DNA of 16,257 nt from Candidatus Cloacimonadota bacterium (GTDB taxonomy: Bacteria > Cloacimonadota > Cloacimonadia > Cloacimonadales > Cloacimonadaceae), in assembly GCA_023228285.1 (NCBI GenBank), contig JALOBM010000049.1, forward strand, positions 1 through 16,257, in the 5' to 3' direction. A program made the translations under genes and the position numbers. Below, one piece after another: positions 8,606 to 15,235 of the stretch. Position 1 is the stretch's first letter. Every line of letters starts with the position of its first letter. A model generated the notes under the pieces. That model did not search any database. It worked only from the letters and a program-made list of their open reading frames with translations, and was not told the origin of the DNA.

Positions 8606-9210
8606 CAGACAATGGATATCTTGCTGTGCCCAGCTTCGTCACTAATGGAGTAGTCGAACGTTTTCTTCACATAAGGGCTCTGGAAATCTTCGGCAAGGAT
8701 GTCGTAGATGAGGGCATCGTGGTATTCGCCTGCCATAAAGTTGTATTTACGGCGTCTGCCCACAAACTTGAATCCTACCTTTTCATAGCATTTTATGGCT
8801 CGCTTGTTGTAATCCACCACTTCCAGACTGATATTGTTCAGATTCATTATATTGAAGCCATAATCCAGGATCAGAGATGTGGCTTCAGAGCCAATTCCTT
8901 GATTCCAATAGGTCTTTTCACCGATAAAGATGCCGAATTGAGCATGGCGGTGGACATTGTTCACTAAATGCAATCCGCAATTCCCTATCACTTTGTTAGT
9001 ATCCTTCTCCACGATGGCAAAGATCACACTGTTTTTCATCAAATCCTGCAAGGCCGTGCGCTCTTTATCGACATCAAAAACAGTGGAAGAAAACAGCACA
9101 AATTGCCCAATTTCAAGGTCGTTGACCCATTCTGTGTAACGCTCCACATCTTCCAAAGAAACGGGGGATAGGAAGCATTTTTCACCGGTCATTTTTCGAA
9201 AGTATTTCAT
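8605..9210 (-). CDS. GNAT-family N-acetyltransferase (RimJ/RimL type)
   Basis: Acetyl-CoA-dependent acyltransferase of 201 residues. The acetyl-CoA loop is seen in YWNQGIGSEA (101-110; Q/R-x-x-G-x-G/A pattern), preceded by the strand HAQFGIFIG (89-97) and followed by ISLEVVDYNKRAIKCYEKVGFKFVG, the typical C-terminal 'N..ai..YeK.GF...G' of the family. Residues from about 175 on form a tail without family resemblance. An in-frame ATG at 9297 exists, but 9210 is chosen because AAGGA lies 8 nt upstream and because the extra N-terminal residues contain a good -35 box rather than conserved protein. It heads the holB-murJ-uvrC operon. The substrate (protein N-terminus, small molecule or antibiotic) cannot be told. 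Confidence 0.88.
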   Translation of the reverse strand: MKYFRKMTGEKCFLSPVSLEDVERYTEWVNDLEIGQFVLFSSTVFDVDKERTALQDLMKNSVIFAIVEKDTNKVIGNCGLHLVNNVHRHAQFGIFIGEKTYWNQGIGSEATSLILDYGFNIMNLNNISLEVVDYNKRAIKCYEKVGFKFVGRRRKYNFMAGEYHDALIYDILAEDFQSPYVKKTFDYSISDEAGHSKISIV

Positions 9211-9237
9211 ATCATATTCCTTGTATGTCTTTGCAAT

Positions 9238-9266
9238 CAATCTGCCAAATGCCCTTATTCTGTCAA
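9238..9266 (-). promoter_or_regulatory. Candidate promoter for the acetyltransferase-holB-murJ-uvrC operon
   Basis: A perfect TTGACA -35 box lies on the minus strand at 9261-9266. The hexamer 17 nt on (9238-9243) reads AGATTG, a poor -10. Position, about 30 nt before the chosen GNAT start, is right, but the weak -10 keeps this tentative. Confidence 0.28.
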
Positions 9267-9315
9267 GCATATTGTGCAGGATCATCATAGATGGCAACCC
9301 GTTTTTCCTGTCCGC

Positions 9316-9344
9316 TTGTTCACATGAGCATTTCGTTTTATATT
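9316..9344 (+). promoter_or_regulatory. Sigma70-type promoter for the flavin-reductase gene
   Basis: TTGTTC (9316-9321), a 17-nt spacer and TATATT (9339-9344) lie upstream of the AAGGAG Shine-Dalgarno (9365-9370) and the ATG at 9381. Transcription would start near 9351, giving a leader of about 30 nt. Confidence 0.45.
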
Positions 9345-9380
9345 ATCATTATCAAGCCAAGCATAAGGAGTTATTCAGCG

Positions 9381-9860
9381 ATGATGAGAATCCACAATCT
9401 GCCGGAAGCATATGCCAAAGTTCATTTGCCTTCCAAGGTTGCCATGGCGGTTACGGTAAAACCGGATAACAGCTTCAATCTGATAACTTTGGAATGGTTC
9501 ATGAGAACTTCAATTGCACCACCTATGTTTGCGATTTCAATCGGACACAGCCGCTATTCCTATGAATGTCTGCAAGAAAACAGATACTTCAATCTTGTAT
9601 TTCCCGCTTCCACTCAAAAAACGCTTTTAACCTTAGCAGGTTCTCAAAGCGGCAGAGATATCGACAAATTTGCTGCTGGAAAGGTTGAGTCTTTTCCAGG
9701 TAAGCTTCACAAATTACCCATTCTCAAAGATGCTGTCGCCTGCTTTGAATGTGAGGTTGTCTCGCAAGTAAAAAGCGGTGATCACACTATCTATGTGGGC
9801 GAAGTGAAATACAGTTGGAGCAACGACGAGGCCGAACTCTTCTTTTATTCCAAGAGTTAG
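9381..9860 (+). CDS. Flavin reductase-like (flavoredoxin type) FMN-binding protein
   Basis: FMN-binding split-barrel protein of 159 residues. The pattern is that of flavin reductase-like/flavoredoxin proteins: AMAVTVKPDNSFNLITLEWFMRTS (21-44; 'N..t..W...' strand), PPMFAISIGHSRYSYECL (47-64), an insertion helix TQKTLLTLAGSQSGRDIDKF, and the family-typical GDHTIYVGEV (133-142) near the end. Members carry electrons or reduce FMN in anaerobes; the partner is unknown. The start at 9381 is fixed by AAGGAG ten nt upstream; the in-frame ATG at 9291 has no such site and gives an N-terminus unlike the family. It is the only + strand gene in the window and is divergent from the GNAT-uvrC operon. Whether ATG 9381 or the adjacent ATG 9384 is used cannot be decided. 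Confidence 0.87.
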   Translation: MMRIHNLPEAYAKVHLPSKVAMAVTVKPDNSFNLITLEWFMRTSIAPPMFAISIGHSRYSYECLQENRYFNLVFPASTQKTLLTLAGSQSGRDIDKFAAGKVESFPGKLHKLPILKDAVACFECEVVSQVKSGDHTIYVGEVKYSWSNDEAELFFYSKS

Positions 9861-10051
9861 GTATATCTTCGTAACGGTTCATCAACTACCGGATCTGAGA
9901 TACAAACTCCGAGGAGCATATATTCATCACCATCGAACCTGATGTTTGAACCCAAATAATGCACGGAGTGCAAGACACCTATGCTATATGTATCTGTTAA
10001 AAAAGTGAAGAGGTGGCTTGGACTTTGGGCAATGCATAGAATCCTCTCCTG
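9857..10051 (-). other. Orphan open frame without ATG, possible decayed PAS-like fragment
   Basis: On the minus strand one frame is open for 64 codons, from a TAG at 10052-10054 to a TAA at 9857-9859 that overlaps the flavin-reductase stop. There is no ATG before a late methionine and no Shine-Dalgarno near a usable TTG. The second half includes GSNIRFDGDEYMLLGVCISD, which resembles the final two strands of a PAS domain ('i.fdGkey.l.i.rDit'). That likeness is only my reading; it may be chance. If real, it is a broken piece of a sensor protein rather than a working gene. Confidence 0.25.
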
Positions 10052-10160
10052 CTATTGAATTCCATTTGACTGAAACATACAGGTATACATGAAGATATAA
10101 AAGGTCAAATGTAATCCAATCGCATTATCTGAGCTGATTCCTCTTCCGATTATCTATACA

Positions 10161-10227
10161 TGAACCTGATATTGTCGGGTTATCATCGAGTGAACACAGG
10201 ATGATAACACCTTGATATCAGCTTCAA
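10161..10227. repeat. Palindromic intergenic repeat, copy 2
   Basis: This is the partner of 199-265: same length, same orientation, about 75% identity without gaps. Its inner stem is the stronger one: GTTATCATC (10179-10187) and GATGATAAC (10200-10208) form 9 perfect pairs around a 12-nt loop. The outer arms are TGATAT / ATATCA and then TGAA / TTCA. Beyond the shared part the symmetry continues with CTATACA (10154-10160) and TGTATAG (10231-10237), giving an 84-nt imperfect palindrome. It lies about 100 nt past the prepilin-peptidase stop. Confidence 0.75.
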
Positions 10228-10282
10228 CATTGTATAGAACAAAGGATATGAGGAGAAGGATTCAATAGCTTCCTTCGGTCGC

Positions 10283-10306
10283 TGTGGCAATACGGAGATT
10301 ACCACA
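10283..10306 (-). other. Stable hairpin in the 3' region of the prepilin-peptidase message
   Basis: On the minus strand TGTGGTAAT and ATTGCCACA form a 9-bp stem with a 6-nt loop, about 20 nt after the prepilin-peptidase stop. The single non-Watson-Crick position is a U-G wobble when transcribed from the minus strand but a C-A mismatch from the + strand, so the structure favours the prepilin-peptidase transcript. No T run follows, so it is more likely an RNA 3'-end stabiliser or Rho-dependent end than an intrinsic terminator. Confidence 0.42.
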
Positions 10307-10323
10307 CCAAGCTTGGCATGACA

Positions 10324-11091
10324 CTAGAAAAATGGCAAGTTCGCCAGCATCTGGGAAGATCCCAAGAGTGACAACAAGATAGTGGTAACTGCTATGAATG
10401 TCCCGAAGGCAAAGCCTTGTTCCTTGTTTCGCACAAATATAAAGAAATAGACGATTCCCAACACAGCCGATACCAGGATCAAGTATGGCATACTGATCAG
10501 CCCCATGAAGGTAGATATACCGGTCAGAAGCCAAATGTCTCCGCCTCCCAGACCATCTGCCTTCCTTGCAAACCGATAAGCATAGGCGATAAAAACCAGA
10601 AAGCAGAATATGATGGCAGCAGTAATGCCTGATTCCAGGATCGTGATGTCGTTACCCGGGATCAGCGCAAAGATCAGTCCCAAGGGAATTAGCGGTATAG
10701 AAAGCTTGTGGGGGATGATCTGATGGAAAGCATCTATGAAGAATATCGGGATCAGAAACAGGCACAACACTGAATACTTGAAAAAGAGCATATACTGCCC
10801 ATCGTAGCCGTATTGAACGAACAGCAACATGAGGATAATGGGTGTTAAAAGCTCTACCAAAAAGTGGTGCCAATGGATGGAAGCGCCACAATACTTGCAC
10901 TTTCCGCGCAGTATTATATAGCTTGCTATCGGGATGTTCAAATAGAAGGGTATTGGTTTGTTGCATTCTCCACAGTGTGACGGTGGATATACTATGGACT
11001 GTTTTCTGGGCAAGCGGTAGATAATCACATTAAAAAAGCTGCCCAAAGCAGCGCCTATGACAGCTAATAAGATGAGTATTACTATGTTCAA
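10324..11091 (-). CDS. pilD: Prepilin peptidase (A24 family, type IV pilus/type II secretion)
   Basis: Inner-membrane aspartyl protease of 255 residues that cleaves, and usually N-methylates, type IV prepilins and pseudopilins. Seen are GSFFNVIIYRLP (17-28), the zinc-type cysteine pairs C40/C43 and C65/C68 of the methyltransferase part, the first catalytic aspartate D120 in FFIDAFHQIIP, and the second, D185, in the GLGGGD motif (180-185). Hydrophobic helices fill the rest. The start is TTG (11089-11091), set by AAGGAG ten nt upstream; no ATG is available nearby. It follows a small secreted protein by 17 nt and probably shares its promoter. No pilin or pilus assembly gene is in the window. The gene symbol is by family; the ortholog may be named otherwise. 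Confidence 0.92.
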   Translation of the reverse strand: MNIVILILLAVIGAALGSFFNVIIYRLPRKQSIVYPPSHCGECNKPIPFYLNIPIASYIILRGKCKYCGASIHWHHFLVELLTPIILMLLFVQYGYDGQYMLFFKYSVLCLFLIPIFFIDAFHQIIPHKLSIPLIPLGLIFALIPGNDITILESGITAAIIFCFLVFIAYAYRFARKADGLGGGDIWLLTGISTFMGLISMPYLILVSAVLGIVYFFIFVRNKEQGFAFGTFIAVTTILLSLLGSSQMLANLPFF

Positions 11092-11101
11092 ACCGGTAAG
11101 T

Positions 11102-11107
11102 CTCCTT
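11102..11107 (-). promoter_or_regulatory. Shine-Dalgarno fixing the TTG start of prepilin peptidase
   Basis: AAGGAG reads on the minus strand ten nt before TTG 11089-11091. It sits in the 17-nt gap after the stop of the small secreted protein and is the reason for choosing the rare TTG start. Confidence 0.7.
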
Positions 11108-11108
11108 A

Positions 11109-11534
11109 TTATTTATCGTACCAGAAACTCTGTTGCATCAGCAGACCCTGGCTCATTCGGATCTCGAAACTCATTGAATCGTTGGGTTTATAACGCAAGG
11201 AAAACTCCGGCAGCACTTTATTCTTGTTATCATCGTTCAAAGTGAATTTGCTAGAACTGTTCATAGTACCTAAATTCACGAAGTTCAGATCTAGGTCAAG
11301 TTCCAATTTGGGGCTGAACTGATACTTCATATGATTTGTATATCGCGAAAGATAATAACCCCTTCCGGTTGAGCTGCTTCCAGCTTCAAAGCCCATGGAA
11401 TGGGACATCTTGAGATTCTGCAGCACAGGGTTATTGATTGTAAAGGGATTCAGGTTGGGTCGCGGCAGATTGTATGTAGCCATTGCCGGAATGATCAGAC
11501 TTAGCATTAGTATAGTTATAAGTACGTTTTTCAT
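11109..11534 (-). CDS. Small secreted protein of unknown function
   Basis: A 141-residue protein that I do not recognise. The N-terminus is a clear Sec signal peptide: MKNVLITILMLSLIIPAMA, with likely cleavage after AMA and mature start TYNLPRPNLN. The mature part is polar, rich in N, S and alternating hydrophobic residues: YLSRYTNHMKYQFSPKLELD, then LDLNFVNLG, then FSLRYKPNDSMSFEIRMSQG. Such short amphipathic strands are seen in outer-membrane barrel or surface beta proteins. There is no lipobox and no type III prepilin signal, so it is not an obvious prepilin-peptidase substrate. The start at 11534 is chosen over an earlier ATG (11594) because AAAGGAG lies 8 nt upstream and the signal peptide begins there. 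It heads a two-gene unit with prepilin peptidase. Confidence 0.8.
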   Translation of the reverse strand: MKNVLITILMLSLIIPAMATYNLPRPNLNPFTINNPVLQNLKMSHSMGFEAGSSSTGRGYYLSRYTNHMKYQFSPKLELDLDLNFVNLGTMNSSSKFTLNDDNKNKVLPEFSLRYKPNDSMSFEIRMSQGLLMQQSFWYDK

Positions 11535-11565
11535 GGTAGATACTCCTTTCAGGCTATCTGAATAC

Positions 11566-11594
11566 AATATAGCGCGCTGCACGTTTGCCGTCAA
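11566..11594 (-). promoter_or_regulatory. Sigma70-type promoter for the secreted protein-prepilin peptidase unit
   Basis: On the minus strand TTGACG (11589-11594), a spacer of exactly 17 nt and TATATT (11566-11571) match the consensus at 5 of 6 positions each. The -35 box contains the TGA stop of the aminotransferase gene (11591-11593). Transcription would begin near 11559, about 25 nt before the start codon at 11534. Confidence 0.62.
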
Positions 11595-12802
11595 GTATAA
11601 AAGTCTTCCATCAGTTTTCCAAGGCTGCTCATGCCTTGGTCGATTTGCTCCATTGTACTGAAGCTGAAATTGAGCCTGAGAGCATTGTACTTCTCCTGAC
11701 CGCTGGGATAGAACTTGCTGCCGGGGATAAAACTAACTTTTTTGGCTTTGGCTTGCTCAAACAGCTCATCAGCATTCATATCTTCCGGAAGTCGAAGCCA
11801 CGTGAAGATACCGCCTTCCGGCTTTGTGTATTGAATGTAGGAAGGCAAGTATTGTGCCATGGCATCCAGCATTTTTTGCAGATATGGTCTATAGAAATCG
11901 CAGCACTTGGCGAGATGGGATTCCATGTGTCCGGCTTCGAGGAATCTGGCTGCGATCCTTTGGGATACATTATCTGGAGCAATATTTACTTTCTGTTGCC
12001 AGGAACACATCCGCTCTATCAGAGTCTTATCGCCTTTCACAAAAGCAAGTCTCAAGCCAGGACCCAGTATCTTGGAAAAGGATACTACTTCAGTTACCAC
12101 TTCGTGATTCATATAGTCTTTCGTGGCGATGTTGTATAAAGTGGGTAGGGCTTCACCGCTGAAACGCAAGCGGGAATAGGGATTATCCTCCAATATCGGA
12201 ATCTGCATGGCAATGGCATACTCTATCAATGCCTTGCGTCTTGACAGGCTCATGGTGAGCCCTGCAGGATTATGAAAATCTGGAATGGTATAGATTAGTT
12301 TCACCTTCTTACCCAGGTGGTGCAGCTCTTCTACTTTACTTTGCAGGATGTTTATATCCAAGCCTTCCTGATCCAAAGGGACTCCAACCAGTTCTGCTCC
12401 AGTGGCCTCAAAAGCAACCAAAGTTCCCAAGAAACTGGGTGCTTCGCAGATAATGACATCGCCTGGATCTGCCAGAGCACGCGTTATATAGTATATTCCG
12501 TTAGTTGAACCTGCTGTAATCAGCATTTGAGACGGACTAATGTCGTATCCTTCCCACTTCAGCAGTTCCTTCTTTAGCACGGGATCGCCTTCACTGGCAC
12601 CGTATTGCAGCACACTGGAGCCTTCATCACGGATTACTTTGCTGTACAAGTCTCTCATGATTTCTACTGGGAAGGTTTTTGGAGATGGAAAGCCTCCCGC
12701 AAAGGAGATTAAGCCCTCGATATCGCGAGTGCTGGCCACCAATTCACGGATCATGGATGACTTCATGGTTCTTGTAGTATGATTAATCTTTTCTTTAATC
12801 AT
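11591..12802 (-). CDS. PLP-dependent fold-type I aminotransferase (2-aminoadipate/LysN-like)
   Basis: Cytosolic aminotransferase of 403 residues with no DNA-binding domain. Key residues are visible: N178 in FHNPAG (176-181), D206 in ILEDNPYS (203-210), the Schiff-base lysine K244 in SFSKILGPGLRLAFV (241-255), and the substrate-carboxylate arginine R376 in ALRLNFS (374-380). The opening ISFAGGFPSPKTFP and LQYGASEGDPVLKKEL are typical of the group that includes LysN-like, aromatic and branched-chain aminotransferases and MocR effector domains. The exact amino donor cannot be told. An AGAGGA element lies about 10 nt before the ATG. The asnS terminator lies just upstream, so it is transcribed separately. 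Its stop codon overlaps the next promoter. Confidence 0.9.
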   Translation of the reverse strand: MIKEKINHTTRTMKSSMIRELVASTRDIEGLISFAGGFPSPKTFPVEIMRDLYSKVIRDEGSSVLQYGASEGDPVLKKELLKWEGYDISPSQMLITAGSTNGIYYITRALADPGDVIICEAPSFLGTLVAFEATGAELVGVPLDQEGLDINILQSKVEELHHLGKKVKLIYTIPDFHNPAGLTMSLSRRKALIEYAIAMQIPILEDNPYSRLRFSGEALPTLYNIATKDYMNHEVVTEVVSFSKILGPGLRLAFVKGDKTLIERMCSWQQKVNIAPDNVSQRIAARFLEAGHMESHLAKCCDFYRPYLQKMLDAMAQYLPSYIQYTKPEGGIFTWLRLPEDMNADELFEQAKAKKVSFIPGSKFYPSGQEKYNALRLNFSFSTMEQIDQGMSSLGKLMEDFYT

Positions 12803-12825
12803 CTTTCTATCCTCTATATGCTTTA

Positions 12826-12856
12826 TTTATAAACGTATTAAGCGCTATTGAAGCAA
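12826..12856 (-). promoter_or_regulatory. Tentative promoter of the aminotransferase gene
   Basis: TTGCTT (12851-12856) and TATAAA (12826-12831) lie on the minus strand between the asnS terminator and the aminotransferase start. The spacer of 19 nt is long, so the call rests mostly on position. Confidence 0.28.
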
Positions 12857-12861
12857 GGGTG

Positions 12862-12914
12862 TAAAAAAGAAAAAACAAGCCTTGCCATACATTTGCCTTC
12901 ATGCATGGCAAAGC
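12862..12914 (-). terminator. Rho-independent terminator of the threonine dehydrogenase-asnS operon
   Basis: On the minus strand GCTTTGCCAT (12905-12914) pairs with ATGGCAAGGC (12879-12888), 10 bp with one mismatch, around a 16-nt loop. It is followed by TTGTTTTTTCTTTTTT. It begins 13 nt after the asnS stop and separates that operon from the aminotransferase gene. Confidence 0.85.
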
Positions 12915-12927
12915 AATATATTGAGTA

Positions 12928-14223
12928 TCAAGGATAGATGCGATAGATCATCCTTGGGAATGGTATGGTTTCTCGGATGTGATGGGTGCCGCTCATCCAT
13001 GTGACCAGCCGTTCCAAGCCGATACCGAAACCACTATGGGGCACAGAACCGTATTTACGAAGGTCAAGAAACCATTGATATGCTTCCAGATCCATCTTTT
13101 CTTCTTTCATGCGGGAGAGGAGCGCTTCGTAATCGGTTTCACGCTCACTACCACCGATAATCTCTCCAAAACCTTCAGGAGCAATAAGATCACTGCCCAG
13201 AACCAGATTTTCATCTTCAGGAGCGCGACGCATGTAGAAAGCCTTTATTGCTTTGGGCCATCTTTCTATGAAGATCGGCACTGCGGAACCTTCGGTGAGC
13301 ATAACTTCATCAGCCGCTCCCAGATCGCTGTTGTGATCGATCTCGCTACCCTTGGAACGAAGATACTCAATCGCTTCATAATGCGTCATGCGTTTGAAAG
13401 GCGCATCCGCTGCTTTCAGTTGCTCTTTATCCCGTTCCAAGATGTCCAATTCCTTATCACAGGTGGCAAGTACTTTGCGGATTACGTGGCGAATCAGACC
13501 TTCTTGAATGGCCATATTCTCTTCATGTTCCACATATGCTGCCTCAGCATCCATCATCCAGAATTCAGTGAGATGCTTGCGGGTTTTGGAGCGTTCAGCG
13601 CGGAAGACCGGGCCAAAGTCATATACTCGGCCCAAGCTCATAATGCCAGTTTCCAGGTACAATTGTCCGCTCTGAGACAAATATGCCATACCTTCGTCAA
13701 AATATTCCAGTTCAAACAGAGTGGTAGTCCCTTCACAAGCATTGGGTGTAAGAATGGGAGAATCAAAGCGGAAGAAGTTATTGTCGTTCAGGTATTCACA
13801 GATGGCATAATACACAGTATGACGAATCCTCAGGATCGCCCATTGTTTGGGGGAACGGATCCAGAGATGACGATTGGAAAGCAGGAAATCGGGGCCGTGT
13901 TCTTTCTTGCTGATGGGGTATTCATCGGCGATTTGGACGATCTCCAACCCAGTGATGGCCAGTTCATATTCCCCAGCTTTTTTTTGATGCTCTTTGGGGA
14001 TACCGGTAAGGATGACACTGGATTCAAGTGTAAGGCGTTTGGCCTCCTCAAAAGCTTCATCTCCCAATTCTGGCTTGAAAGCTACGGCTTGCACTTCTCC
14101 GCTACCATCACGAAAGATGATGAAGAGCAATTTGCCACTGTGACGCATGTTTCGCACCCAACCTTTCAGACGCACTTCTGTGCCTGCATGGCGGGCAATG
14201 TCCTTTACAAATATATCTTGCAT
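12928..14223 (-). CDS. asnS: Asparaginyl-tRNA synthetase
   Basis: Class IIb synthetase of 431 residues charging tRNA-Asn with asparagine. An N-terminal OB fold begins LKGWVRNMRHSGKLLFIIFRDG (19-40). Class II motif 2 is FRAERSKTRKHLTEFWMMD (207-225), and motif 3 is GFGIGLERL (398-406), followed by VTWMSGTHHIRETIPFPR. The ending and the catalytic loop fit AsnRS rather than AspRS, and the length is in the compact range. The start lies 5 nt after the stop of the oxidoreductase gene. It is the last gene of the operon, with a terminator right after it. A 417-codon open frame on the opposite strand is a shadow of its codon use. Confidence 0.94.
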   Translation of the reverse strand: MQDIFVKDIARHAGTEVRLKGWVRNMRHSGKLLFIIFRDGSGEVQAVAFKPELGDEAFEEAKRLTLESSVILTGIPKEHQKKAGEYELAITGLEIVQIADEYPISKKEHGPDFLLSNRHLWIRSPKQWAILRIRHTVYYAICEYLNDNNFFRFDSPILTPNACEGTTTLFELEYFDEGMAYLSQSGQLYLETGIMSLGRVYDFGPVFRAERSKTRKHLTEFWMMDAEAAYVEHEENMAIQEGLIRHVIRKVLATCDKELDILERDKEQLKAADAPFKRMTHYEAIEYLRSKGSEIDHNSDLGAADEVMLTEGSAVPIFIERWPKAIKAFYMRRAPEDENLVLGSDLIAPEGFGEIIGGSERETDYEALLSRMKEEKMDLEAYQWFLDLRKYGSVPHSGFGIGLERLVTWMSGTHHIRETIPFPRMIYRIYP

Positions 14224-14228
14224 GTTTC

Positions 14229-15227
14229 TTAAACCTTGATTTTACTCTTCTTTAGCTGTTCGTTGATAATCTGGATTATTTGTTCCGCTACTTCCAGGGC
14301 GTTAGCGCCGGCATGACCGTCAACTATCGGTTTTGTATCCGTAAGAATGGCATTTACCCAGGATTCCAGCTCCATAGACAGGGCGTCCTTGGGGCTGTCT
14401 GCACAATCGAATAAGTTTTGATCCACCAGCTTGGTGGGATCAATATCGGTAGCGCCCATCATGATCTTGGGCAGATACTTCATCACATGAGGGCTCTTTT
14501 TTATAACCTTGGCTTGCTTGGACTGAAAATCAAGCGTGATGTAACAATCCTTTTGAAAGAAGCGGATTTTACGTTCCTGCTTCAGAGATACCCTGGATGA
14601 AGTCACGTTTGCTATGGCGCCGTTTTCAAACTCGATACGGGCATTGGCAATGTCTATCGAAGGTGTGAGAACACCTATTCCGGAAGCATGAATATGCTTG
14701 ATGGGACTATGCACAAAGCTGAGGATGAGGTCAATATCGTGAATCATTACATCCAGTACCACTGGAACATCCGTGCCACGGCTATGGAAAGTGGAGATGC
14801 GGGTGGACTCTATGAATACCGGATCTTTGATCTCATTCTCTACTTTCATGACTACAGGATTGAAACGCTCAATATGCCCCACCTGAATCTTCAGCTTATT
14901 GCTGTCTGCCAATTCCAGAAGCTCTTTGGCTTCTTCCAGTTTGCTGGTAATTGGCTTTTCCAAAAATATGTGCTTTCCGGCTTGCAAAGCTTTTAATGCC
15001 AGTTCATAATGAGCGGTGGTGGTGGCGGCGATATCGATGGCATCGCAGGCATCGAGCAGTGCATCGTAGCTTTCAAATCTATGTACAGACAAGGTCTTGG
15101 CTATTTCCTTGGCACGGCTGCTTTTAGCATCGTAGATACCAGCCAGGACGGCATTGTCCATTGCCATAAACTTGCGGGCATGATGCTGTCCCAAGTGCCC
15201 AACGCCTACTACGCCGATCTTCAACAT
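14229..15227 (-). CDS. Gfo/Idh/MocA-family NAD(P)-dependent oxidoreductase
   Basis: Sugar- or cyclitol-type dehydrogenase of 332 residues. The Rossmann loop is GVGHLG (8-13), the family catalytic EKP is at 90-92 (FLEKPIT), and the C-terminal domain has GHIERFNP (117-124) and VMIHDIDLI (160-168), which carries the usual active-site His/Asp. The GH.ERFNP form is common in members that act on UDP-sugars or in cell-surface polysaccharide pathways, but no such gene lies next to it, so the substrate remains open. Spacing is 8 nt to the threonine dehydrogenase stop upstream and 5 nt to asnS downstream. An AGGA Shine-Dalgarno overlaps the upstream stop codon. Confidence 0.9.
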   Translation of the reverse strand: MLKIGVVGVGHLGQHHARKFMAMDNAVLAGIYDAKSSRAKEIAKTLSVHRFESYDALLDACDAIDIAATTTAHYELALKALQAGKHIFLEKPITSKLEEAKELLELADSNKLKIQVGHIERFNPVVMKVENEIKDPVFIESTRISTFHSRGTDVPVVLDVMIHDIDLILSFVHSPIKHIHASGIGVLTPSIDIANARIEFENGAIANVTSSRVSLKQERKIRFFQKDCYITLDFQSKQAKVIKKSPHVMKYLPKIMMGATDIDPTKLVDQNLFDCADSPKDALSMELESWVNAILTDTKPIVDGHAGANALEVAEQIIQIINEQLKKSKIKV

Positions 15228-15235
15228 ATCTTGTC

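Larger units (their letters stand above)
9861..10323. other. 463-bp convergent intergenic region
   Basis: No intact gene is seen between the ends of the flavin-reductase and prepilin-peptidase genes. The region holds the orphan minus-strand frame (9857-10051), the second palindromic repeat (10161-10227, within a wider palindrome 10154-10237) and a 9-bp hairpin (10283-10306). I found no tRNA-like fold or intrinsic terminator with a T run. Confidence 0.6.

Noticed and set aside
12979..14232. 417-codon open frame on the + strand opposite asnS
   Set aside because: It covers almost all of asnS in antisense, shows no family motif and has no promoter of its own; it is a codon-use shadow.
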